DNA of 64,000 nt, from the NCBI GenBank assembly GCA_959347315.1, contig OY365816.1, positions 28,984,969-29,048,968 on the forward strand. Reading direction: 5' to 3'. Source of the DNA: Bimastos eiseni (lineage: Eukaryota > Annelida > Clitellata > Crassiclitellata > Lumbricidae). Positions 10,996 to 23,759 of the stretch are shown here, one piece after another. The notes beneath the pieces were generated by a model. The model was not told the origin of the DNA. It ran no database searches and saw only the letters and a list, made by a program, of their open reading frames with translations. Both the position numbers and the translations under genes were made by a program. How positions within the stretch are numbered: position 1 is the stretch's first letter; each line of letters opens with the position of its first letter.

Positions 10996-12479
10996 GAGAA
11001 TGTGTTGCACAGCTTCAGTGAGAGATCGTCTGAACAAAACACACCATGTAGACAACATTTACGGTTAACACTGCTTTACAAATGTAATGTTGACAAATAG
11101 TAACGAATTACATGTAATGTAAGAATTTTTAAAACTGAAGCAAGGCTAGCACCATTAATTAGTGTTCAAGTGTATAATAGATGCTGCCAATGAAAGCATC
11201 CCAAACATAATTATGTGGCCTACTGAAGTGACATCATGACATGTTATCATGAGCTGCCCTGAAACAAGAAAAAAGAAACCGAAATGAAACAAAATAGAAA
11301 CCCGATTGAAAGAAGATGTTGTGATGCATCGAAATGTGAGATTACAGCCCAACGTCTTTTTGACATTTCTTTGCATCTACTTGCATGCAAAGAACATTAA
11401 TAGCAAGCAGTTGCCAGTAGTTCTTTACAACCTACTAAGCCATTTTACAATTATGGGACGAACACGAGTCCCTCTCTGCTAGACCGCCTTGAAATCGTAA
11501 CCAAAGCAGCATCGAGAAAGCGTCCATTTCACCCCTGTATCGGCAAACCCAATTATAGTCGTCTTCAACAATTGACCTTTATATCGCAAACCCGATTAGA
11601 ATCGTTTAATTGATATTATGAACTACATTGCACAGAAATACTACATACATATACATGCATACATATGATACATATACCTATATATAAATGTTACATATAT
11701 ATACATATCGTACATATATATGCATATATAAAATTATCTCGTCGTATAAGGGTAGGTTTTAAAAATTTTAGATGCTGCTTAAGGGGTTAAACAGTTTCCA
11801 GGCTATCTCGGTAGCTTTGGAACTCTCTGACCATTCTTTGACATCATTCCAATCATGGACTCTTCTCTTTCAACTTGCCCATATATCCACTGAAGCCTGA
11901 CGTCTAATTCTCTGATCTATAGCTTTGCTAACAATTTTGTGACATATTTCGTTAGTAAAAACGTCATATCATATAGGCAAGTGCAGAGAGCCCCCCCGAA
12001 TGGGCATTATATAAATGTTGCATTGCAATGCATTCGACTTGCAGCAGATTACAATTTTTGATTGCATTCGACTTCCAGTGACCATCGATCAATGACTTGG
12101 GCAGCATAATAATGGCACCAAAGAAGTCGTTAGGCCAGATAATAGAAAGCGATACTACAACATAAGTGAAGTACTAGAGAACAGAAACATAATTATAATA
12201 CTGAAGTGCTACACATCGAATATCAACGACGACTATTATCACAGGTTTGATACAGTTCTTTTCCTGTGTCTGACTGTGGTAAGCGAATCTAGTAGTTTGC
12301 AAGTTTCAATTACGACACCTTGAGAACATCACAAACAGTACTGATATGCAGTAAGCAATCATAGTTTTTTGATTGTAGATGCAAAGAATTGACCCCCAGC
12401 TAAGCATTAGTTTAATGAAAACCACATTTGATTTTGTAGTCGCTCAGCTCAACCGCCTTACAGTTCTTGCTTACGAGCT

Positions 12480-12740
12480 GCTCAGTACATTTTACTCTTA
12501 AGTACTTGCAGTACCTTTACTAACAAGTACTCACAGCCTTTTACTACAAAGTACTGGCACAACCTTTTAATATGAAGTACCTTTACTATCATGTAATTAC
12601 AATATCTTTTACTATTAAGGAATTACAGTACATTTACTATCAAGCAATAACATTACCTTTGGACTATCAAGTAATTACAGCACCTTTTGCTATCAAGTAC
12701 CTTTACAACCAAGTACTTACAATGAAATTGACGTACCACA
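12480..12740. repeat. Degenerate minisatellite, about 25 bp unit
   Basis: Repeated variants of AGTACTTACAGTACCTTTACTATCA. Units vary in length, so the array is old. Confidence 0.7.
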
Positions 12741-13335
12741 TACATTTACACAATCACTTGGCATCTGACAGCGACGTCAAAGTGTTAAACAATGAAAAAA
12801 AAGTTGATTCAAGTAGGTCAGCAACATCACATCGTACGAGACAGGTAGTCCAGGGAGCATCTTTTGGCACTTAGAGGATTCATGCAGTTATGGATCCATG
12901 CAGTCCAATGTTCCCTCTAATTTCTCTTGAAGATAGCGTAAAAAAAAATTTTTTTGGGCAACAATTTATAAATGATCCACACTTTTGTGCACAGGTCCGA
13001 GCTGAATGCGATGATAGTTAAACTGAGACCATTTCTAAAAGAATATGGTGACAAGTTCTGATAATCTTAGAAAAGTCCATTGTCTAAAGATAAATAATGG
13101 GACCTATCAGCCAAGGAACCAAAGTTGCTGGAGTAATGTAGGCCGCAGTCAGACAGGAGACTAGATTTACCTAGTTTCGTTAAAAGACATTGCAGCTCAT
13201 TATTTTTTGCAAAAACAGTTACCTGTATGCATAATTGTGCATACACTAAATTCTCATATGTGCTGGCTCCCAGGCCCTTGTGCACAGCTTAGAGAGAACA
13301 TTGAATTGGAGTCATGGATCCAGAGTCATCGATCG

Positions 13336-16300
13336 CTAATAATCTGCATCCATGGCAATAGAGGTTCCGTCTCGCACAGCCTGTTCGTGGACTTCTCCGG
13401 ATAATGCTTCGAAGGCGGCTTCCATTATCGCAGCGGTCTTATCCGCCAGAGCGGGAACGTCGTCCAGGGTCAGGCCATCTGTTGGGATCATAGGAAGACA
13501 GTTGACGACCACTTTACCTGTAACATACTGTATCATAATAGTATTTTGGCGATGAAATTTATGATCTATATAATTAAATGTATGTAAGTAAATATGCATA
13601 TCTGTAGATATGCATATATATAACTAAATCATGTATGTAAATGATTGTAAGTATAGTTTTAATACATTATTTGCAAATGCAAAATGGGACATCGATAGTA
13701 GAACGTAATAATATTTATAATAATAAAATGTAATAAGTAAATTGTTGGCAAAACAAGAGGAAAATGGAAATCAGTCTTACCCGGATTCAGTATCTTTCGT
13801 TTCTTACACAAGAAATCTCGGTATGATGAGAAGACAATTGGAAATATTGGAACCTGTGAAGCAGAAATCGGTCAAATATAATGTAATCGAACATTTATAT
13901 AGCGCCCCTGCAAGATATCTCCTCAGATATACATAAGCCTGTAATTACAAAGTTAGTTTGTGGGACATTGCCTCTGTAAACGAAGACCCAAAGGAACGAA
14001 CTGTTCCACTAGCAGGAGCAGCCCGATCATCCGTATAATGACATTGTCGTTCAGCAGAAACTATATATCTATCCATTGTCTTAAGCTCGAATGGTGCCAG
14101 TTCAAAGCGTGGTGAAAGCAGGAGGGTGGCGCTAATCAACTTTGTTGTGGCCCAGAGCCATTAAACAGAGACTGCTCTACTCTTAGTGAAACTTGGAAGC
14201 ATGTCACGTCACATTCTTAAACAGAACTTGGATTGCTGAAAGAGATTCAACTCCACCACTGTTTGCACTCTGACAGTGCCAGTCCTAAGCCTGGATAAAG
14301 GAGGAGGGCGACGCTAATGATCTTTGATATCACACTGTGTCATTAAACTACAACTAACCGACCAAAGAGATTCTTCCTAAATAGATGATCATGACATATG
14401 GATGAAAATAATGCTTCCTGGTATAGAAGTTGGATTATTGAATAGAATTCTGGCTTAAATAGAGGCTGGATTGATAAAAATGATGCACGCTGAAGAGAAG
14501 TTGGATTAGCAAGCATTATATTGAGCAATCAAACTTTGCTTTTGCCGAATACATGGGCAATTATAGTCTTCTGGCCGTCAACCATATGTCCATAAACCTT
14601 TTCTCAACCATTTGTCTGTGAACCATTTGTCGTCAACTGTTTGTTGGTGAACCACTTGTTGGTAAAGCATTAGGAAGTGGCTGAACTATTTGCCAAAAGA
14701 AGAAGTTGCAAACCTTTGCGTGCACTGCCAGATTGAACGCTCCTTTCTTGAACTTCAGTAAGTGATGGCTGTGGTTTCTTGTTCCTTCTGGATAAATCCA
14801 GATCTTGAGCTAATCAAGCATTCAATACATAAGAAACACCAGCGCAAGTAAAGCACGAATCCTGTTGTTACACTCTGAGTAACAACAGAGCAAATGTATC
14901 ACCTGTTAACTTTGTAATTAGACGTAACACCTGGCATGAGGATAGGTGGCGCTGCTGGCATGTAAATACCACATGTAGCTGTGCATTCATTCATTCATTT
15001 CGAGAATTTATATAGCACCTCTTCAAGCAAAATTACTCAGAGGTGCTCCTCCCTGCTCAGCCAAGGCAAAAAAGAAATGACTGCTGGGCAATCAACTGTT
15101 ACTCTCTCAGTCTTCTTTCTCAAAAGTATTTGCCCTTGTACACGTGTGTGTGTGGGTAGTTGCGATAACGAAGATCATTAGCATTGCCCTCTTCCTTTAT
15201 CCAGACGTGGGACTGGCGCTGTCAGAGTGCAGAGGCAAAGTTTAAGTACATGCAACACCAGACCATTAATAAATACACATAACACTGGATATACACCAAT
15301 TATGTAACAGTCATTACTCGTAAAGTCTACTAACACCTAACCACCAAGAAAAAACACCTAACAATTAGCATTTAACTAACAACTAATTATGCAACATTGA
15401 TCACTAATAAATATCACCCACCTGACTACTACTACTACTAACTATTCAAATCTCACTACTAACAACAAACCACACCTGTTGTTCGTTCATGATCTTGGCC
15501 GTCCTCACCATCGTCTGGTGAGCCTTCTCCGGATTGCTCCGATCTACGAAAATGATTCCGGAAAGCCAGGATGCCAGACCAAATGGACCAAAATAGATGA
15601 GTTCCTTTTTGGCAAGAGCAGTTGTACGTGGAGGCAACACCTCCATCATTGCTAGATGAACAAATAGCAGTCTCATTTCAATTGTAAATTTCAATTTTCT
15701 TAATGCTATTCTAGAGCAGATTTCCCACACTTTTTTCCCAATGGCCCGGTTATTTTTATGCTTCTCTTTCGTAGGGATGAACCTCGCAGATGCGGCGATC
15801 TCGGGGGACGGACAAGTACCCCCACCCTTAACAGAGAGGGACACATCATACATTTGTCCCCCACATTTTCTACTCCTCTTCTTGGATGTTCCCCCCACCT
15901 CTCAAACAAGATCTCCGCCTCTGGAACCTCGACTTGGCCGAGTTTGGAAGTACTCAGCATAAACTTGGACAAACAATGGTTCTGATTCTACAAAGCCAGG
16001 ATGCTAGATAATATTAAATCAGTCATCCGATTTTCTGTTTTGAAAACAAAAATCAAGAATTTTATTTACAAACCTAAATAAAACACAAATACTGTTACTA
16101 ATAGTACTTACTAGTTACTATTTCCTAGTGTAAACTGAGGCAAAATAAAAGAAATCATAAAAATTGAGCTCTGGTGATAGTAGACTGTCATGTTAATCAA
16201 ATAATGAACCTAAGATTTCAAGAGATCAGAGATAACACAGATAAGATCGAGGGAGCTCTGGTGAAAGTGGTGATAGCCGACTTTCAAGTTAATCACTAGA

Positions 16301-18198
16301 GGCCTAAGATTAGATTTAACAGAATACCGATGAGATCTAGGGCGCTCTGGTGATTGCAGACGAGTATACACGGTTTGTTGTAATTCAGGTTGTGAGTATT
16401 TCGTAACTCGACCCGCATTCCAAAGACTCCTAGCGTCCTACGCCACATCCACTGCATGTGACTGGAAAACAGACCGAAGAAACAATTATGTATGTTTCAG
16501 TAATCCATTACACGGCTCGTACATCTAAAGTTATAGAGTGGCTCAAATGACAATGCTCACATGTTCCCTCGACAGCAATACCAATAAGATTTCTTAAACT
16601 CATCTCTATTATGATGCTCCTTTAGAAATTTGACATCACTAAAACAATAATGCGTGCATTGTCTTTGGGACGCTTGCAATATTCGTAATTGTAAACTTGT
16701 GCTTATTTATAAAGAGCTTCTTTGGAAAACCTTCTGAGGAGAACCCAAGTAAGTAAGTACATAAGCCCATCAATATAAATAAAGAGAAAATTCTGTCTAT
16801 GTCTCTCTGTCCAGCAATGCATTTGCACAGTTTTAGTGCTATTCGCTCGAAACCTTCACTGTTGGCTCGGGCAACACCTGGGACACGCAGTCGAGGGGTT
16901 CGTGAACCTCGCGCACGCCGTCTTCCAGGTCGCAAAACCTGTCTCAGGACCCCCAAGGAAAGTTTCCTTTTCAGTCGCCAGGAGCGACACACGTTGGTCC
17001 CGACCTACGAATGCTGTACATGTGCACGTGATGTGTCTGCCAAACCTCTTCTTCTTTTACAAATGGACGGTTTGGGAGATACAGGTAACAGATATATAGA
17101 GTTGGCTATCATTTGCACAGTTGGTCAGGTGGGTATGTACTTTGCACACATCAGTGTCTATACACAATTCTGTTTATGTATTTCCACACCTTTACAGCTA
17201 TTCACTCGAAACCTTCACCGTTCGCTCGGGGAAGGACACCAAGTAGAGTGGCTGGTGAACCTCGTGGCCACCGTGTTCCTGCTTTCCACGGCCAAAAGCC
17301 TGTCTCCGCACATGCAAGCTAGTGATGGACTATAACAGTTGTTTTCTAGAATCATCATACAACATTGGCAACAAAACTAATGTAAAAGATTGCAATCTCA
17401 CTCTCCTAATTTTTACACTGTAACTCCAGCTCATTAACAAGTGCTTAGTCGTGTCAGAGTATGCGTCCTGACACATCACTTTAAATTAATTAGTAATTTA
17501 CTGCAAAATTAATGCCACACAACATTTCATCGAACAATGTTAAGATATAAATTTGTGTCGTTTTTATGTATATTCGTTTAATAGATACTCAAACGTATCA
17601 AGTTATCATAACTGATTAGTACAGTGAGACATTTGTCAAAAAACAAGTAAGGAAAAACACACCATGGCTATAATTAACGTAGCATCACAGCAGATCATTG
17701 TTTAAACATTACTTAAAAGTATAATAGACCGTGAACAAGTAAACACATCAAGAATATTAGAGTGCCAACAGATCATCGTTTAAACATATAGCATATGCCT
17801 AATTGTGATATCTCAAATTCGTTTGTTGTGGAGGGTCATTTTACAGGTCGCTGCAGTGTTATGGAATTTGTTTACTCTCATGTTGTCCCGTTTCTTGAAC
17901 TCGTGTCGTGTTCACAGCCTCACTTTCTTCGTCTCAAAACAAGGACTCTATTATTTCTTGCCTAACAACGATCATATAACTGTTAATAGTAACAACACAA
18001 TACAACATCTTACCCGATGTTAGCCACGTTGTTAGGTTTGAAAATAGCCAGAGGAAGAACTATAATGGCGCTGAATATCACATATAGTTGAAATGAAATG
18101 ATCTTAACGTAGTATCTCAGAACATGACTCGATTGCCAAAATACCGGGAAAATCATCAAAAAAACAATCAGAGCGCATTCTGCCCAACTCAAAGCCAT
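13336..18198 (-). CDS. AGPAT1: 1-acylglycerol-3-phosphate O-acyltransferase (AGPAT1/2 type)
   Basis: ER-membrane enzyme that acylates lysophosphatidic acid at sn-2 to give phosphatidic acid in glycerolipid synthesis. Six exons: 18014-18198, 16328-16461, 15476-15651, 14714-14803, 13781-13853 and 13336-13517, all phases agreeing, 279 aa (human AGPAT1 283, AGPAT2 278). Exon 1 gives two hydrophobic segments. Exon 2 carries motif I, NHQSALD (NHX4D, catalytic His/Asp). Exon 3 has [16 protein letters not shown] and motif II GIIFVDR. Exon 4 has motif [11 protein letters not shown]. Exon 5 has motif IV as VPIFPIV, where the usual form is VPIVPIV. Exon 6 has [14 protein letters not shown], nearly the vertebrate AGPAT1 sequence. 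Resemblance is slightly greater to AGPAT1 than AGPAT2, but it may predate their split. Convergent with POLR3E. Confidence 0.93.
14251..14357 (+). repeat. Dispersed repeat B in AGPAT1 intron 4
   Basis: Best-preserved copy in the window: TTTGCACTCTGACAGTGCC, CCTAAGCCTGGATAAAGG, GCGACGCTAATGATC and ACTGTGTCATTAAACT follow one another. A partial copy (GCAGGAGGGTGGCGCTAATC) lies about 130 bases upstream. Confidence 0.6.
15807..15935 (+). repeat. Dispersed repeat C in an AGPAT1 intron
   Basis: Shares ACAGAGAGG, TGTCCCCCACATTT and CTACTCCTCT-type blocks, in order, with 21487-21612 on the same strand. Very C-rich. No coding content seen. Confidence 0.5.
16818..17318. repeat. Imperfect direct duplication in AGPAT1 intron 1
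   Basis: Two segments, 16818-16970 and 17178-17318, share GCTATTC-CTCGAAACCTTC, GGTTCGTGAACCTCG-type and GCAAAACCTGTCTC-type blocks in the same order with several indels. They are GC-richer than their surroundings. Source unknown. Confidence 0.6.
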
Positions 18199-18618
18199 GT
18201 TAAGCTTGAAGAAAAAACGGAAAAGTTCAGTTTAGATCCCGCTATTCCTTGGCCCTTTTCTCGTCAGCAACACGCCATTCATCGCTCGAGCAAAGCTGCA
18301 TTTCTTAACTCTAGGTAACTAAGCGCTTGGTTCTGCACGATAGAAACGCGTGGTTCATCTAAGCCTAGATAATTTTAAAGCTGAAAAAGACTTGTTATAT
18401 GCAGGGCTGGAAAGTCCTTACGTTGTATCGCATTTCTAAATTGTCGTTCACGAAGTCTGGCGCCCCTAGCGGAAAAGATGTAAAATGTCACCTTTACCCT
18501 TTATATATAAAACACGTGCATTTCGGTTTCCATGAAGAAAATCGACGAGCAACTGAAGTAATCATCGGTTGCCTATGTGAGCAAAACATCATTTTATTTT
18601 CTCTGCAATATTCTAGAA

Positions 18619-20657
18619 TAGGGTGTAGTGATGGTAATGGTGATTTTTATTTTATTTTCGTTGAAACATTTAATAGTGAGGGAAAGTTGTCACTACATAT
18701 CAGGAGTTATGTGGTAAATTTTCAGCCTGATTGGAATTGATCTTGAGGGTCCTCAGCGAGATTTAAGTGAGGGGAGGGGTCAAAATGTAGATTCCGCATT
18801 TTTGCGTTCTGTACCACGTTTGGAGTCAAATATCTAGCAAACTATTTGTCCTAGGCAAATAAAATTTTCAGATAGTGGTAGCATGTGACTGACAGATTCA
18901 AACATGTTTTGTCTGAAAGCTTTGTGTTAAGCAATGACGAAGGTACAATTCCCCCAAAATGTCATATTTTGAAGTTATTATTGCATTGCAAATTCTATTA
19001 GTTGAATTGCAACTACTACAATATTATCCAGTAATCATTATCTATAATCAATTGAAAGTCATTTCTATATATCTCACTGATCTACCAAAGGATATTATTT
19101 TACACATTCATGCTTTTCAATCAGTCATAGGTACAAACGAACACTAAAATATTTTAGAAAAATTAAATTTAGTCCGCTCAATATTGTGATTTGGTATCAA
19201 ACACCGGTCACGCGACTCAGGTCCACATACTGACATTGATGCGTCTGTAACAACCTTCACGCACCCCTCGACTGCCTGGGTATGACATGGCAATCTGGCA
19301 ATCTTGGAAATTCCACCGATATTTACATATTTTCGTATGTCAGCATCTGAAACGTCTGCTGTCAGTGGTGGTTCACTGACTTGAACTTCTGTCCAATCCA
19401 GCATGTCATAGTATACACTTGAGCATTGAAATTGAGTTGGGGAACAACAAATTCAAGAATAGACGCATCTTTGTCATCCTAGCTTCAAGGTTTCGATGCA
19501 ATCCAAGTTCACGAATGTGTTTGTGTTCGTCATTGAGAGTAATAAATTCTCAGAATGGCAAAGAATGAGTATCGCAGTATCACCGGATTGACAATGTCTC
19601 GCAACTCTTTCGATAGATAACGTGATGAATATATTGTTTGAAAGAGGTGTTTTGAACCATCTTTGCAAGATGGTTTCATTTTAATTCTAAACCATGACGG
19701 AGCATAAACTCTCATCATGTATGTTACTAAAGTTACAAGATTTTGAGAGGGTGGGTTAGTAAAAAAATAATATATAAGCGTAGTAGTCTATTATTTGCTG
19801 TCAAAAAGCGAGAATGAGAGATTGTTCCTGGATTTCTAGGCGAGAGCGCTAGAGACCAGCGTCCGGTTGAAATTGCATCAATGTTAACAGCAACTAGGCT
19901 ACTTCAGAGATATCTCCATTCTCCAATGTTAGGCTCTTATGTAGGCCTATTAACTGTCGACTTTAGTTCATGCTTCACAAGTAAACAGTATCTTATAATA
20001 TCTTCGTAGGTGGGTAGAACAATGTCTGATAGTGTCTTACAACTGCCAAAGACCGGACACTGAGTAATTTTTATCGTTTTCAAAAACGTAGACATAATAC
20101 TATTTCCTGTAGTTCAAATTTTATAACAGTCAAAATGAAGTTAGACAATTTATAATAGGAAGAAACTAATTTCCATCACCCAATCGCTTGTTACAATTCA
20201 AAATATAATGCAGGCTTACAAAATTGTAACAGCTAATGCTGAAATATAATAAATGGGAGCAAATTGAGTACTAGTATGATGAAAACTGGGAATAATGGCA
20301 AAAAATGAACAAGTAACAAATTCTCAAAATTGTCCTGTCAAAACGTAAACATGTTTAACTGAATATTCAAATCCAGTTTCACTAATATGATTTAGTTTCA
20401 TATTTCTAATGTGCATTGCTGTATAATAATTATGTACACTAGATTGTCATAATTTCTATGATGTTCATTTTCAGTAAAATTGGTAAAATTTCTGCTTCTA
20501 GTTTTTTGAAAAATGCGTTTTTGTACAAGCCAATGAGGACCCTCAATACATAATATTTTTTCAATTATTTTTAAAATGTGCATTTGGGATACAAAACACA
20601 ACTCTATTTCACTATTAATAGTTGCTGTTCAGAAAAAAAGAATTTCACTACACCCTA
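18619..20657. mobile_element. DNA transposon with 13 bp inverted ends, hAT-like target duplication
   Basis: The ends are perfect inverted copies of TAGGGTGTAGTGA (18619-18631 and, reversed, 20645-20657), and each is flanked by the palindromic octamer TTCTAGAA (18611-18618 and 20658-20665), which looks like an 8 bp target duplication. A second inverted pair, TTGAGGGTCCTCA, lies about 120 bases inside each end (18743-18755, 20534-20546). The 8 bp duplication with central TA and the TAGGG end resemble hAT elements, but no hAT transposase is recognisable. Inside is a minus-strand orphan ORF (separate entry). It lies between AGPAT1 and ALS2. Confidence 0.75.
19144..19470 (-). pseudogene. Decayed orphan ORF inside the transposon (CHTQAVExCVK motif)
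   Basis: An 86-codon open frame at 19144-19404 reads LDWTEVQVSEPPLT and, about 30 residues on, LPCHTQAVEGCVKVVTDAS. Just upstream, about 19413-19470, a second frame reads FVVPQLNFNAQVY, which continues naturally into the first only after a one-base shift, so this copy is broken. From memory, similar stretches (EPPLT, then CHTQAVERCVK and T-EAS) occur in uncharacterised multi-copy proteins of invertebrates, near their C-termini. I know of no defined function, so the link to transposition is inferred from position only. Confidence 0.6.
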
Positions 20658-21486
20658 TTCTAGAATCCTAAGCAGTTACTTTGTATTTAAAATGGTGTTT
20701 GTAAGGCGAGACAATGACTGAAGTTTCGCTCCATTGACTTATAATATCGGCCAATATATTGATCTTGAACATTTGCATTACTTCACACCATTAGGGTAAG
20801 TGGTAATAGTTTTGGAAGTGACTAGTTACAGCCTGTTCATTCATGATTAAATCGCTATACAATTCTGCAAATAATTAACACCGATATAATTAACACACTT
20901 CCGTCAAATTACAATGATTTTATTTTACATCTTGTTTCAAATCTCCCAAAAACTACAACTGAATAATAACAATAATAATTATAATAATTCATTCATCCAT
21001 TCTGATAATTTATATAGCACCCCTATTTAACTGTATGACTGTTAGTTGTAAAAATAGCCAACCTCAGGTTTCTGAAAGAATTTTGACCGTGTTCACTTGT
21101 CGTATAGTAAGACATATTAAATACACGGTTCCTTTTGACTTCTAAAAACGAAAGAAGCTAGAAGCACATCCTCTAAATTCAAGTGCACCAACATTACCCA
21201 CCAGTAGTCAAGTCAAATCTGCGACTGCCTCAACGATCGGCTACAAACTCCTTGAATTGTAAAATCCAAAACTTCTTAAGTACCGCTCAAACAGAGCACC
21301 AGCTTATTCACAAGCGCAGCGTCAATTCGGAGGGCAGTCAAAAGAGGGAATGAGTCTGGTTGGCATAGGAGACAGAGTAGCTGTGAAGGTGGGCGTAGTA
21401 AAGGTCGAGAATTTTCAATTCCCACAGCGGTTACAATGTTAGAGAAAATTTCAATCAATCACCCATGCAGGCAATCAATCAACCAA

Positions 21487-21612
21487 CGGAGTCGAGGGGG
21501 ACAAGTCCTCCCACCTTTAACAGAGAGGTTACATGTTACATGTGTGTCCCCCACATTTCCTACCCCTCTCATTGGGCCCCCCCCTCCAACCTGGCTGGAC
21601 TTGATATAGCGC
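21487..21612 (+). repeat. Dispersed repeat C, intergenic copy
   Basis: Partner of 15807-15935. CACCTTTAACAGAGAGG, TGTGTCCCCCACATTTC and a run of C lead into a short TATAGCGCCC tail, suggesting the C block may be the body of a LINE-tail copy. Confidence 0.5.
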
Positions 21613-22305
21613 CCATAGTCAGAGTTGCTCACTATTCACACAATACAGACAACCGTTGAAACAAAATAAGCAAAGGTCCCTCACAGTTCTCCGGATGTTC
21701 TTAGAATGTTTCTGAGAGTCAAAACAATAAAAAGATAATTTCATAGCATTAATACTTGCATGGATATCACTTTTGCAAATCATATCACAAAATCAATCAC
21801 ACCCTTAAATAGCAAAAACAATCTGAAACCGTTACAACTATTAAAATTGAAATGATTTTGGTATAAAGACCTAACTACCTACGAATCATACTTACCCCTT
21901 GACCTTTGAGTGTGGCAACAAGCGAGTTGGTAATACAGAATCTGCATGTTTTAATCGTTTTCTCATTTTCAAAGTGGTGCCATAAAAAATACTGTGCGTA
22001 ATCAAAAAAGTGCAACTGACTGCGTACATAGCTGCTCTGCAACATAATGAAATAAATCATCAATTCATTTCATAAAGCTTTCCAATGTGATTCTGTTTAT
22101 TGGTAACTTACAAAACCCTCTTTGCAATGTATCCTCCTTTAAACCTAGAACATGGATATCCGAAAATGGAGTAATGCCTCCCCAAAGGGTCAGATATGTG
22201 CTCTCACAAGGCTACAAGAAATGCGCTCTCCAGAGGGTGTCAAGAAGGTCATTGACTCCTCTAGACAACACTAGCTAAGGTGGGGAAAGCCAGCACTGAT
22301 TTTAT

Positions 22306-22868
22306 TATTATTACTGCTAGCACATGTCTTTATCACTGCTAACACATATCTTTATCACTGCTAATACATATCTTTATCACTGCTAATACATGTCGTTATC
22401 ACTGCTAACACATGTCGTTATCACTGCTAACACATGTCTTAATCACTGCTAACACATGTCTTTATCACTGCTAACACATGTCTTAATCACTCCCAACACA
22501 TGTCTTAATCACTGCTAACACATGAGCTATATTTGCTGCTAACACTGGATCTGGCTAACTTTTATTACTAGATGAAGATTTGCAAATAACAAGTATACAT
22601 AACAAAAGGTTTTCTTTTCTGATTAACTAATTATCTGATTAATTGATTTAACTCATGTTAATTGTCACAACCAGGAAGTCAGTGAAAGGACAATGTGAGG
22701 ATTTTCTGATAAGGCATTGTAATCGTTACTACCGAAGTCGTAACAAAATAACTGTCTTTATCACTGCTAACACATGTCTTATTCACTGCAAACACATGTC
22801 TTTATCACTGCAAACACATGTCTTATTCACTGCTAACATATGTCTTTATCACCGATAACACCTGTGCC
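22306..22868. repeat. 22 bp minisatellite in two blocks
   Basis: About ten units of CACATGTCTTTATCACTGCTAA type at 22306-22540, then about five at 22755-22868, with non-repeat sequence between. The blocks share the same unit and orientation. Confidence 0.85.
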
Positions 22869-23759
22869 ATATTCGCTAAACACCAGCATTGTGACAATAT
22901 CACTAACAAACCCAGAAACGCACAAATGATTAGTTCTTCCAAAAATTGTAACACCTGGTGAGGAGGCTGACCATACGCCTGAAATGGCACACAAGCAAGC
23001 AGTGATTTAATTGTCAAACAGGAGCTGGGAATGGGTGGAAAACTTTACAGAATACGAAAACACACGAATTCAACTCAAAATCTAAATCTAATGTTGCTAA
23101 AATCTGTCCAGACCAAAGAACTGGCAATTCATGAGAGTTTTCAGTTTCCTGACTGCCCAAATATCTGAGGGCATCAGCAGAAAGGGAGTTGAACCTCCTA
23201 AGAACAAAAACATTGCACACAGGTGTATCAATCTGGTGAGCGGAATCATAACACCTGATTCATCTCTGCCGTTACTCAGATAAAAGAGGTTTTGAAGATA
23301 TCACCAAAAATACAGACATTTGTTCTCAAAAGATATCACCAGTTCACACCAAGAAAAAACCTCGATAAATGTAACCCCTTTTAAATGCAAATCACCTGAG
23401 CTTGTCTAACACCAAAACGTAACCCCACACATAATAACAGCCTAATGTTAAGACCAACTGTAACACAACAACACATAACACTACTGTAACATGATCACGT
23501 AACATGATTGCTGAAGTCCGATAAATCGCTTAACATTAACAGGGTGCAACATAGAAGCATTCGCCTCAGAGATCACGTTGAAAAGGTGCGTCACATAAAA
23601 CCCTCGTAAATCACATGTGAATTAACGTAAAAAAACTTACAAAACGTACAACACGTAATCGTAATAAACGTCCAAAAACGGTAACCGGCTTTTCGTGCGA
23701 AAACAATTCTGCCAACGGTCAAAAGGTGGACAAACAGTCCATCGAACTTCAAATGACCG

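Larger units (their letters stand above)
10366..13335. other. Convergent intergenic region, POLR3E/AGPAT1
   Basis: Contains the SINE-like copy at 10784-10995, TATA/CATA-rich simple sequence at 11640-11740, and a degenerate minisatellite of about 25 bases (CAAGTACTTACAGTACCTTT type) at 12480-12740. No other gene seen. Confidence 0.6.
18199..23759. other. Intergenic region AGPAT1-ALS2
   Basis: Holds the inverted-repeat transposon (18619-20657), a LINE-tail fragment at 21003, repeat C, and a 22 bp tandem array in two blocks. No further host gene recognised; the AGPAT1 promoter and the ALS2 3' UTR must lie here. Confidence 0.6.

Noticed and set aside
18124..18318. Plus-strand open frame over the AGPAT1 start.
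   Set aside because: Antisense shadow of the first AGPAT1 exon and its 5' flank.
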